A program made the position numbers and the translations under genes. Below, piece after piece: positions 25,111-37,100 of a stretch of DNA of 64,000 nucleotides. The DNA is taken from NCBI GenBank assembly GCA_016806645.1, contig JACSYO010001694.1, positions 1,860,001 through 1,924,000 on the forward strand, written 5' to 3'. This DNA comes from Ophiodon elongatus. Lineage: Eukaryota > Chordata > Actinopteri > Perciformes > Hexagrammidae. The notes beneath the pieces were generated by a model that saw only the letters and a list, made by a program, of their open reading frames with translations, was not told where the DNA came from and made no database searches. Each line of letters begins with the position of its first letter. Position 1 is the first letter of the stretch.

Positions 25111-28100
25111 TGCAGAGCTGGGGGAAACAACCTTAGTCATTTTATCCACTGTTCATAGAACAATGTTGATTAGAGAAGCTGTAATATGATGAAATGGTTC
25201 TGGCTTTTATTCTACAGTGTATATACTATACATATTAATTATATAGTTACTTTTTCATAAGATTATAGAACCAGTCAGGGGTATACTGCCCTATTGGTTG
25301 TTCTTTTTTAATCCTTTTTTAAAATCCTAATATTGCTACTGCAATGACCTACTGATAATAGAAGTTACAATCTGCTGAGAACATTACCATTTAATTTCCC
25401 CTCGCAAGACACCAACGTTCATTTTTAAAACCTATTGCAGGAATGGAGCTGTGTGCATGTGTTGAGAATGAATGTGTGCAGTGAATCAAACTGTAAACTC
25501 TTATTTGAACATACAAATGATCTTAATCTTGAATAAATAAGGGCACATGGCTAAATTGTTAGTAGTGATAAAGTGGACTAAGCTCCCTGAAAGCTAAGGT
25601 AACACAAACACAGCGAGTAATGCCTACAGATAAGACTGGTTTGATCCACTGTGTGCGCTGCAGAGCAAAGGCCCTGTGATGCTGTGTCTGTGTTGATAAA
25701 AGCCAGCCCACAGTAAGGCCGTGCAATCAGCTACCACAGTGAGTTATTCTCTCTGTCAAACGTGTTTCTGAAAACTTGCTTGTTTGTTTATTGGTGGCTT
25801 GTCTTTTTGGAATTTGAGATCTGATCCTACGCTTACAGTAACCCTGTGACGAAGCGAGAGAAGTGTTCAGGTCTCCTCTGTTTGATTCTCTGTCTGGATA
25901 TCACAGGTGAAGATCAAGAGAGGGCATACACTCATTATAGACAGGTATGACAGGTAAGATGTTATGTAAGAGTGTATCCTTTCATGCATTTTCATTCTGA
26001 ACTACAGACTCTTCAGATTGTAAATGGTTTGTTCACGTGGTTTACGTCAATGTATATGTGGAATATGGTTGTATTTGTGTGATTTTGTTTAATTGCACTG
26101 AGATAGAATTCAAATTCATTAAAATACCTTTTTTGACCCAAACTGAACAGTGCTGACTCACTGCTTCAAACACACAAATGATCAGCCAAACATTTTCTCT
26201 GCCTTTCTAAGAAAGCAGACAATAGCAGCTCTCCTTCCAGGAGCTCAGACAGCTCGGCTATGCATTACTGCCACCTAATGGTGAGGGAACTATAAAACAC
26301 TGACTTTGTACATTACCAGCACAGTGTATGGGGAACTGTGTCAGTTATTATGTATTCTGTATCCCTGTAAAATAATCTGTTTTCATGTTTACATGCACAA
26401 GTGGCGTATGTATTTGTTTTAATTACTATTAATGATGTACTGTTTAAAAAAGGATAAGCAAAATCCCAAGCCCTGCTCCAAACAGAGCAACCGAGGTGGT
26501 CTCTTTCTGATTATCGTTCATGTGTATGTGTGTGTTCCTAATTCTTTTCTGCTAAGACACCTGTTTAATCATTGTCTAGTAACAATTAAAATCATGAACT
26601 GATTCAACCTTATCTGATAATACCACCCCACCTCTTTTGTATCCGCAACTTAAAGCTCTCAAGTGCTTTTGTGCCCTAATTACATGTATAAAACATCAAA
26701 TAAAGGCTGCAGCTGGCTCGTGTCTGTGTGTGCAGTGCAATAACTCATAAACATTGCATTATCACAAAAGCAAAAGCACAATAGGGATGGCAAAGAGTAT
26801 CGGTTTCACAAGCACTGGTTAAATAGAGCTCCAAATGTAAGAAAATACTGACTGAGTGGCGGTGGGGAGATAAACACACACTTAAAAGCAGCACGTTGAT
26901 ACACTGTATCCGCTGTCAGAACAATTCACCTGCCGCCATCTCTCAGCGCCACCATTCATAGCGTCACCATCTTTTCTCTGCCAGTGCAAATTGACATGTC
27001 ATCACTTGACTTTATTGATCAAACCTCAGGTGCAAAGTGAAGACCCCCGTTGAACACCTAACCTAATTTATTTATTTTCAAGCATTTTAAAGCCTCGCTG
27101 TTTCTTCAATGTGACGCTCTCTGTCTCTTTGGAGTTGAGCGTGGGTAAACATGAGGCTGAAAGCTGCCGCAGGCTCCTTTAGAAAACACTACAAAACTTG
27201 CTTTAACTGTAGCTGTCTGGCTTTCAGTGCCATACAAACACAGGGCTAATGTGATCCTGGCTAACCCCGGTGCCCACGGTGGTCACACTAGTGTTGTCTG
27301 CTGACAGCTTCTGTTAAGACTCTATTGTGTGGACATAGCCGGGGAAGACAAGAGGGGAGGTAGTTAAAAGCACAAAGGGGACATGGGTACACACTCCTCT
27401 CTTTCTCTCTCTCATCACAGCTGCCTTTTCTTCTAGCTGCTGCCGTGCCGATCATCCTACATGAATGGGGATCCCCAGGCCTCCCCTCAGCTCCTGAGGA
27501 CGGAGGGGAGTCTGAAGAGGGGGGCGGCTCACCAAACTCTTGGACCTCCAAAGACAGGTGCAGGCCAAGATATGAGAGACTCATAAAGGTGCAGACAGAT
27601 AAGTTGCTCTGAGAGACTCTGGTTGGAGCTCAGTGGCTTCCTCAGTTACTCCTGTCCCACTCTTCCCCTGGTCATTTGTCTCAGGCTAACTGCTGGAGCA
27701 AAGGTGTTGTTGTGCCTTGTCACTTTGCAGACGTTCAAAGCAAAGGGAAGAAAAATAACCAAGGACGTGGCTGTTCCCTTCGTAGTGTGATTCAAGTCCC
27801 ATAGGTAGGGAAGCTTTCTACTTTCACAAGACAAGCGTTTGTCTTTACAAGATACATTGAAATGCATGTTACTTTTGTCAGAGATCTTTTTCACTATTGA
27901 TTTCTGTTAAAAGCTAACTTCATCCTAATCTAATTTAATTTTCCATGCTCAAAAAAATGTATTTCTACCTATATACCCCCCTAAGTGCTACACACTATTG
28001 TGCTCAACAAAAAGCTAATTTCTTCCTTCATCAAAAGTGAGTTAATGCTGATAACTTACTTTCTGTTCAGATAGACTCAAATTCCCTCAAGGTAAATGAA

Positions 28101-31100
28101 AGACACGTCCATGCAAATTCAAAATATTTCAACTTGAGCAAAACAATTGTTTGCGTACTGAAACTTTATAAATACACAATATATGTTCATCCGTTAAGTC
28201 ATATGTCAATTGAGCCAATTCTGCTAACTTGTGTTCTTTTGTGGAATTCATTCCATGTTTATTCTATATAAGACTCCTCTATCAGTTGTATCAAAATAAC
28301 TCTTCTTTTACCATTTAATCAACATATTTATTTAAGTGTGTCAGGTTTAAATTAGGTCAACCTAAACTGTGTTGTAATAAAAAAAATATGATTTGACTAA
28401 ATTACATAAGTCTTTAAATTATTTGTTAAGAAGCATTTTTAGCTTATTACCATTTTGGAGAACGTTATGTCTCTTTTACATGTCTTAGATGAGTAACATG
28501 GTCTAAATAAACTGTGTTGAGGTTAGGTATCCACTTCAACTAGTCCCTATACTCTCTCTTCAAATCACTTCAATGCTAGGTGCCAAGTAATGCTGGTCTT
28601 GGTGTGACCATCTAGTTGTGAGCTGCAACGCACAAGCAGGTACCAAATGTAACACCAGTAAGTCATATTTTTATTGTAAGTAAAAACTGAAAATGTCATG
28701 GTGCAATGTAAGCATATTAGTTATTATAACGTCATGGTACAGAAACAGAAATGAAAATTCAAACTACTGACAGTATACGGTTATGGGTCATTAAACAGTA
28801 TTGGGAACTCTAAGATGGACACATAATTAAAACTTAAAATGTTATTAAACTTGCATTAGAATTTTGAGTTTTCTCAACTTTTACATATTTAAAGTGCATG
28901 TGGGAGAAGTTTATATGATGAATGGTACAACCTTTGTACTTTGTAACAAATTATGTGCACCAAAATGTTTCATGTCCTGTTTTGGGAGACTTAATCAGGC
29001 TTTCCATATTAAAAAATGCTAAAGGTCACTGAGGTCACAGAGACAAAGGCCTTTATGAGGGGAGTGGAAGCCCTGTGTGCCAGGGATGACAGATGCCGAG
29101 ACGTGATTGGCCTGTTCCTGCACGGATGGGATTCGCTGTCAACAGGTCCCAATTAGTCCAATCAGAGTGGAAGGAAATGGCACAGAAAGGATACTTTGTT
29201 AGTGCTACTGTTTGTGAAGCTGGAGGCAAAAACAAAACACAATCGCTTGTTCTTTCTTCCCACCCCACCGGGCCACACCAGATTCTATGGGGGTAAATTA
29301 ACTTGGGATTTAGACTAGTTGTAGCATCGCTTTGTTGACATTGCTGCAGCACGGGGACTACATTCTCACAGCCTTTAATGTTGCTGTTGATGTAAATATT
29401 GCCTTCTGCGTTGCTTTTGTGTTTCTGAAAAGTAGTCAATGACCAGAAGTACTTCCTGACACAAATGTGTCATCGAGGGCCTTTCAGATTGTGCACAAAC
29501 ACGGCAACAATCTATCCAGCAGGCTGCAGTTTTCATGAAAAGTTATTGATGTGAAAAAAATGGGATCAGGGCAGCTTAGAGGAAGTATGCGTCACAGAAA
29601 ACGGATGCTGAGTCATATTTGAAAAATAAAATTGCGGACTGAAATTGTGAGAAACGTTTTGAAGCACTGCAGGAAAAAAAAAATCACACAAAATAATTCC
29701 TTGAAAAACAATGCTGTAAAAATAGATGAAGTGTTGATTCATTTCTTTGTTGGATTAGAATTAAATGTTCTAATCTTCTGAGAAAGAATACTCGAATGTG
29801 ATCACGAGCTGGGATCAGCTGTATTTTAGGAGCTTGAAAAAATACAGATATATTTATTATAATGCTAAATACCATGCAGATAATATAATGTGTATTCATA
29901 TAAATGAATGCACTGAAAAATAGGAAATCTAATATCACATGAGGAATAATTTGAGCAAATACCCATCCTGGGACCTTGACCTAACTAACTAATCAGCCAG
30001 CATTTAGTGAGTGATGGGACATTGGCCTTTGACCTGAGGAAGTCATTTAGATGGAGAGGCACTGAAGGTCTGATTCATGGTCAGAATATCAGTGGAGGCT
30101 TGATACCAGGGATGGCACAGGTGAGGATAGACAGGTAATTGGGGAGGTGGAGCGGGGATGTCTTCTCTCTCTGGACATGTCACTCCCTCCCTTGTATCTT
30201 AGATGTAGATGAAGCTGTCTCTGGATCAGTGTATAAGAGTGCAATTTAATAGCTACATACCAAAAGACTAAACATTAATTTAGAGAAAAAGTTTCAAGAA
30301 GTTTCAAACACAGTTGTTAAGTCATAAACCTTGCTCCTATGCAGTTTTAGATAAATTCTAACCATATTATTCAGAGCTTTGCTAAAAAAAAACGTCTGAA
30401 ATACCACAATGAGTCATTAAAAAAAAAAAAAAAACAGAGTAATTGGACAACTTGACCAATGTCTCATCTACGCAAAATCCAATCCAATGTACAATTTCAC
30501 ATCTATTGATGTGATCTCACTAGCTTCTCACACAAAGACAAATGTGTTCTTTTCTGTAGACTTCTCCATTTTTCTTGGTGTAGAGGCACAGGGATTGGTG
30601 TAGATATGGTTAGAAGTCCTGTATTATTTTGTACGGCATATTATTTTGGGGCTGTCTGGGCCCTTTAAAAACTCTCCTGATAATATTATTACAGACATCC
30701 TATTGGAGTGTATTGTTGTGAATGGCCAGAGGAGCAGACGGATGCCAGCCTCCCATGGCCTGATCCTGGATTCCTCAGATATGTTTTTTCCACCCTACAA
30801 CTCTACCATGACACATACTGATGTTTTTCCATAGGGTTATGGTAACAGTCTACTGCCAGATTACGAATGTTTTTTTCTTTGCTCTTATGATCACTTGGTG
30901 TTTGGCTTACCATTCCTGGAAAAAATCCTAAGAAAATTACATATTTCATGTTTCCAGTAGATAGCATGGATAACAATTATTCTCTATGACGGGAAAGAGT
31001 GTGCCACCTTATGGAACATGTTGACACCATGCTCATACTGACTATGATCTCTGCAAAAACACCACAGGAATCAAGCTTAGTCCATAACAGTGGAACATAT

Positions 31101-31189
31101 TTGTTAAAGTCCACTTCCGCTCAAAGGTTTGACACATTATGACTGCTTTCACATTCATCAGTTGAGGAGGAGGGAAGTTTCTCTGTGCT
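25111..31189. other. AT-rich noncoding sequence, no gene established
   Basis: A possible 47-nt exon-like segment with an acceptor-like and a strong donor-like motif lies at 25907-25953 (see findings). The stretches 27380-27590 and 29030-29300 are GC-richer and may be conserved noncoding DNA. An A-run lies at 30419-30434. The region 27900-28900 is very AT-rich and nearly without open frames. Nothing else can be named. Confidence 0.5.
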
Positions 31190-31480
31190 CACCTTAAGTC
31201 CGTTTAACATTTGTATCTGGAGTCGGATTTTGTGACACCATACCCATAGAAGCCAGTCAAGGTCCAATATGTAACTTCCACAAGTGTGATGTGAAAACTT
31301 GAAACTTGAGGTAAAGTAGGAGACATCTTGTGGCCAGCAGTTACATTTTTTAAATGAACAATATTTGAATATTCATATATTACCGATCTTTCAGCGAGGG
31401 AGAAGGAGTAAATTACATTTTCAATTTTTAAGAACTTTTTAAGAACAGCGTATTTTTCAAACATGTCTGGAGGGGATCTT
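31190..31480. repeat. candidate dispersed repeat, unclassified
   Basis: The combination GTCCAATATGTAACTTCC, GTGGCCAGCAG, TTCAGCGAGGGAGAAGGAGT and TTCAAACATGTCTGGAGG resembles a fish interspersed repeat that I have seen elsewhere. There is only one copy in the window and no termini, so this is a weak call. Confidence 0.35.
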
Positions 31481-32337
31481 TAAGAACATCAGTAATATAA
31501 CACATTTTCCATAACAGTAATTCCTCAATTACACTTTTGTTAAATACTATGATGTTATATTGCTATTCAGCACCATTAGATTGTCAGATACATTTCCCCT
31601 CTGAAAAAAAACTGATTTTTAAAAGAAACAATTAGTAAATTATTTCATTGAGCACAACCCTCTGGGATTTGTCACTTTGCGCTCATCGAGGGCAGCTATG
31701 TTCTTGAGAAACACCTCTATCCCAGTGATCAGACAAACATCTGATTGCGTGAATCAGACATCATTTACACTACCCATCCAAACATCACGAAGGAACAAAC
31801 TGAATTACAGAAATAACTTTTGTCTTTGGATGGACCACTTTGCAAACACGTTAACTTTCAGGAGCTCGTGAAAGCCTGAAAGAAAAAGTAGACATTGTTA
31901 TGAAGTGCCAGTCACTGGTTTCAGTCATCGTGTTATCTAACTGTAAGGGGATACACTGAGCTTGGAGGTTATTTTAGGGTTCACAGTCACATCTAAGGAC
32001 CTCAAGGAGCTCTGTTTTTTTTCTTTTGGTAAGTCTGAAGGACGACACTGAAGAATCTCTTTAAGATCAAAGCCTAGAGATCAAACACACTGCATCCAGA
32101 GGAAGAAGGAACAGTCATATGGATCTCAATCACTGTCTGTCCCAAAAACACAGCAGGCTGAGAGAAGCAGCTGAGTGCTATATGTAACAAGACCCACAGG
32201 TACTGCTGTCTACACTGCCCACAAGGTGGCCCCACGAGCCCCCGCCCCTGTACTCTCTGTTCCCATGGCTGTTAATCAGCAGCCCTGTGGGGGCCAGTCA
32301 TGGACTGGTGAGGCCCCTCTCCTCCTCCAACCAAGTC
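31481..32337. other. noncoding sequence, no gene seen
   Basis: AT-rich to about 31900, then moderately GC-rich (32190-32335). Frames are at most 65 codons. No repeat landmark. Confidence 0.55.
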
Positions 32338-32600
32338 GCCACAAAAAATGTTGGCATTGTACGTTTCTGTAAACCGCAGGATACATTAAATGTTGACCTT
32401 CCTGAACCAAAAATACATTTCATAAATACCTTTTATATCAGCCTCGTATCACGCTTGCTCAAACGCACAATTTCATGAGGTCAAGGTTAGAAAAAAGATC
32501 ATGGTTAGTGATGAAATAATAACGTACCTATGTGACCTAACAGCGTAACTAACAAAATAAAGAACTACACTTACTACTCATTTCTCACGAGGCATTTTTT
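32338..32600 (+). repeat. family C dispersed repeat with flanking arm
   Basis: The 5' part contains TTGGCATTGTACGTTTCTG, which reappears inverted at 33187-33262. The 3' part (AAGGTTAGAAAAAAGATCA, then TGGTTA, then TAACGTACC) matches family C in the orientation opposite to the copies at 18.6 and 50.5 kb. It ends next to a retroposon tail. Noncoding. Confidence 0.55.
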
Positions 32601-32611
32601 ACGCAAAGATA

Positions 32612-32880
32612 AGACAGATAGATAGATACATGCTTTATTAATCCTGCAAGGGGACATTTTTTGGGTACAGCAGCATTTTTACATAAGAAAATAATTTTTT
32701 TTACATAAGAAAAGAACAATATATACAAAAATAGAATAGAAGAAGAAGAAGCAGAAGAAAATAAGAAAAATGCACAATATATACAACAAATAGAATAGAA
32801 TAATAATATTAAATTAAATTAATTAAATTAACTACAACAATTAGCAACAGGAATAACCACGTGTACCAACATGTAACAAG
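32612..32880 (-). mobile_element. non-LTR retroposon 3' tail
   Basis: On the minus strand the segment ends with TTAATAAAGCATGTATCTAT and CTATCTGTCT. A 3' end with AATAAAG followed by tandem TATC units is typical of many truncated fish LINE-type insertions. The upstream part is A/T-rich filler with repeated TATATACAA and AGAATAGAA motifs. There is no reverse-transcriptase coding sequence, so only the tail was inserted or survives. The LINE clade cannot be told. Confidence 0.55.
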
Positions 32881-33186
32881 TATAGAGTCAACGTTAACTT
32901 TTGGTTTCACACAGGACATGAACAGCAGTGTCCTGAGTTTGTTTGACCCATCCACCAACCCTCCCATTCGCCCATAGCAGACTCTCACGGACTGTATACT
33001 ACATCACACGCTGTCACCGTCCATTAATGCCGTGGGAGGGTTTACTTTTGAGTTAATTGAAAGCCAGGTGCGTCAATTCAGCTGCTCTAAAGGGAGCCTC
33101 CGTGTGTTGATCTCCGATGCCGAGGGGCACTGACCAAATGTGGGTATTTGACGAACTGGGAGAGAGAACAGGTTGGTCACTTGCTT

Positions 33187-33262
33187 TCATTGAGGCAAAA
33201 AAGGCAACGTTCAACATTTCTATTGTTTTCAGAAATGTACAATGCCAAAATATTTTCCTGGA
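33187..33262 (-). repeat. inverted arm matching 32338-32402
   Basis: The reverse complement reads TTGGCATTGTACATTTCTG followed by AAAACAATAGAA and ATGTTGAACGTT. The arm at 32350 has TTGGCATTGTACGTTTCTG and a related continuation. The pair is about 0.8 kb apart and inverted. It is either one fold-back element or two copies of a family. Confidence 0.6.
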
Positions 33263-33807
33263 TCCCCAAATCCAAAGCTGACAACAAGACCAGGGTAGGA
33301 CCAGGACCGGGACTAGGGTGTCCATAGATACTGCGGAGGATAAAAAGGAGAATAAAAAGGAATGTGGGATAGGACTATTAAATATCAATGGCCTTCTTCT
33401 CAAGGCACCAAGGGTCACCTCCATAAACCATTTCTCTCCCCTTTTCCAAAACATTAAGCCCAAGGCATCTATTGCTGTGGGCCTAACACACAGTCTTACA
33501 TAACCAGGCAGAAATGTTAAAAGGCCCTCTGAGATTTCCCCTTAGGAGAAGTCTGAGAAAGCACAGGACTATATGTCATTTTTTATGGACCATAAGAGTG
33601 ACTGGTCTATCATTTGGGTTGGTAAAAAATGACTTCTGACCAGTAGTAAAGGATACTTCATTCTGAGGATTAAAAGGATATACCATGTACTCCCAGAATT
33701 TAGGTTAAAATTCAAGACTGTTCTCACCAGAAAACACAACACTGGCTGCTTGATTTAAGCGCTTACAACAACCTATGATTATGTTTTCCTGCCAAGTGAC
33801 CCATTGT

Positions 33808-33834
33808 GGTTAGGGTTAGGGTTAGGGTTAGGGT
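33808..33834 (+). repeat. short interstitial telomere-like repeat
   Basis: Four perfect GGTTAG units plus a partial one (27 bp), in the vertebrate telomere register. It is too short to show a chromosome fusion and may mark a repaired break. Confidence 0.95.
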
Positions 33835-34014
33835 ACTGCAAATAACCTTGCATAAGCACCAATGAAAGTAGCTTGACATTGTTATCGTGCCGCAAAACCC
33901 CACAAAGCCAGGCTTTGACTTTGATAAAAGAGAAAGTAATTTGCATTCCGTCTCCTGCAATAGTTAGCATTTGTTTCTTTTAAACACAACCACAATGCTG
34001 TCTCTATCTTGCTG

Positions 34015-34130
34015 TGAGTTAGATGAAAAGATCAATATCACTCTCATGTCTGTGGATTAAGTACAGAGCTATTAGCTTCGCATAAAGACTGGATTTAGGG
34101 GGAAAAATGCTAGTCTAGCTCTATCCAACA
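34015..34130 (+). repeat. family B dispersed repeat, decayed copy
   Basis: Contains TTAGCTTCGCATAAAGACTG, then AAAATGCTAGTCTAGCTCTA and TCCAA, in the same order as the better copy at 14320-14545. Noncoding and partial. Confidence 0.65.
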
Positions 34131-37100
34131 TTTTCACTCACTTTGTAACATGTTGTACTTTCTTTGTCCAATCCATACGCAAACAGCTTCTTGTCTATAC
34201 TCTTGTCGTGCTCAGGTTTCCCCTCCAGGGACCGGCGACATAAATATATGAGTTACAATCTTCTCATCTAACACCGGGTAAACTACCAAATAAGGGTATC
34301 TTTTTCAGATCAGAAAATACTTACATAAATAATTTTTGTTATAGGTGTCTTTAATGTATTGGAATACACAGAAAAAAAGGTGTGAGGTCTAAAACTCAGC
34401 TGCATTTTGTCTCAAGTATTCTCATATGGATATAGATAGATTATCAAAAAAACAAAAAAAACAATACTACAACATTTTCAGTTTCCAACCAGGAAAATCC
34501 ACAGCTATAGAGGTGGTTTCCACTCATGGCTATTGGAATAAAAGATTAATAAAATTAATAAATTACATTTTTTAGGTAAAGCTTCCTGAGAAGATTTCTT
34601 CTTCTGCTGCTTCAGTCATGTGGTCTCAGAGATTCAGGATAACTCGGATGCTCTTGTTTAGAAGTGAGTATTTTAGTTGTTGACCCTACTAACATGAATT
34701 AGGCACATTTCCTGGTTTATAGTGAATAAACTGGTTGCATAGTTTTGTCAGAAGTTGGTCTTATAGGGCATGTATCACTATTATCTGTTTTAAGTTAAAT
34801 ACTCTAAACAAAATAAATCGCCTTGGCCATCTATACCACGTACAATAGAAATTGGAGAGAGGTCATTTTCATTGTTCTTTCATGTCTGCTATTGGCCATG
34901 TTTCATGCTGACCAGAGATAAAGACCAGCATTCACACATTATGGAAATATCTGAGAAGACGCCAACAGTGGACGCAACTGTAAGTTGAATATTTGCTATG
35001 TTTTGCAAATGTGTTTTCATTACCCATTTTACACATTAACTCTTTATCAACCAAAAAAAAACACCTCAAGCCAGCGTAAATCTTTTTTTGCTCAATTGAG
35101 GAAGGTTTGCCCTTTCCATACAGCTTTTCTAATGGGATACTTACGGCTAGTCTCTCACTTCTCTTACCTCTGGGCTCCCTCCATCACTGAAGGCATTTTT
35201 ACAGGTGGAGGAAGTCAAGATATCTCTATCCTGAAGCTACATTCCTCCTGTTAGTCTGACTGACTGATCTGTTGCAAAGAGACCTTTGATGCTTAAGGTG
35301 ATGCACCAACTAGCTTCCTCCATTTGAACAGTCAGGATAGGACCGAACACAACCACCTGCCAGTCAAACATAATTTAGTGGAAGAGCCTATCTGGCCTGA
35401 AGCAGGGGGAGCTCCCAGCGCTCAGCATACCTGTCCAGCACTGATTGAAATAAAGTGAATGTCTGAGGGCTGAATGGCCCTGACAGATCTATGAAACAGC
35501 AGGGAGGTATAGCCACATATACACAGCCCATGTTTGTGCAAGTGTGTCTGAGAGAGTTTGATGTGGGCTGTTTAGTGTCTACAGCAGTGAACGACACACT
35601 TTCCCAGTCTTAATAAGTCCCAGCATGCATCTAAAGCAGCAACACCTCTGTTTTTCTTCCAGCAGCGTTCAGTCCACACTGACAGGGCTTCCCTTCACCA
35701 GCCAGCCGGCCACAGCATACACAGCAGACACAAATACACATGGATATACTAGAGGCTGGTGAGTTATGGGATGGTAATCGTTGATGGAGAATTAGGTATA
35801 TTTCTTTATTGTACTTTGTAAGTTAAATGTAGCTTCTCTGCACCAAGATAACAGCTTTGTTGTTATGTCTCTTTTATATTTTTGGTTAAAGGTCCCATGG
35901 GTGCTCTAGTATGTAATTTATGGTCAAACAAAAACCGTTGAGACAAGGACTTATGGCCTGTGAATTGTTTGTGTTAGCTGCCCCATAAAAGGCATCACCA
36001 TGTCAGCTAGTGAAGTAAAGACGGCTAATGTAAATATGAGTGTGTACGTGTGTTGTAATCGGAAAATCAGCTGCAGTCCATATGGGCAGTGTTTTCACTC
36101 AACTCTGGCTACATTTCTGACCCGCCACTGGACAGACAATCCTGTAAGAAGGCAAGGTCGCTTAAGAATGCAAGAAATAAGAATGAGAAAAACAGCTTTT
36201 AGAATAATCAAACACATACTGTTCTAGTATAATAAACCCAATATAATCCATCACGGGAGCTGCAGTTTATAAGAATGTATTAATGAGAACATATATTCTC
36301 AAAAGAGCTTTAGAGTTAAAGATCAAAGATATGAAAGTTATGAAATAAGCAGTCTTTATATCACTTTTTCTACAGTTTGACAAAAAGCTGAAAGCTAAAA
36401 AGCTAAGGTCAGCATTGATCCCAGAACTTGCAGAATTGTACGATAGTGATGTTCTTGTCCGTTCATATGTTTGGGATACAGTGGAAGCTCACGCAAAAAG
36501 CTAGTAAAAGGACATTGAGATGTTTGGTTGTACACGGTTGTATCCAAGGTCAAAAATGAAATATCATGCTAAACTGTAAGCCAACATGGATGAGTATAAT
36601 AAATTATTATAAATAATAATAAATCATAAGCGTGTTGACAGACCCATCTCTACAAGTGAGGAAACACCAGTTGAGGAACAATTGAAATCTTGGAAAAAAG
36701 CTAATAAGTGGACTTTGACTAAGGATTGTTTCGTTGAACTATTATTTCAAAAGGTTAATTAACTTCCATGCAGTTTTTTAAGATAATGATAAAGACACAA
36801 TTCAAAGTAAGGTCTGCAAATGCTCATAGTTTGAAAGCACCTGTTTTAGAAGCATGTCCTCTAAATTCTATTAATGTGTCCTGTAGTTTGATAGGCAGCA
36901 TATGGAGCCAACAATGACAGTAGCCATACTGAGGGCTCATTTCCCACAGTGGCCACCCACACTAAATATATATAAATGCAGTCAGAGCTCTGCGCTCTGA
37001 GTCACCAAATGGCATTATGGATGTTATGAGCAAGACACCTTCTCCTGTGTCACTATTAACACAATTAACACGCTAAACTATCTTTGTTATTCTCATAAAT

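Noticed and set aside
28000..28450. AT-rich segment thought to be a decayed repeat of TCAACTT-type units
   Set aside because: No repeat landmarks in order; could not be separated from generally AT-rich DNA.
33053..33463. 136-codon minus-strand frame
   Set aside because: Part of it coincides with the inverted repeat arm at 33187-33262, and no protein family is evident.
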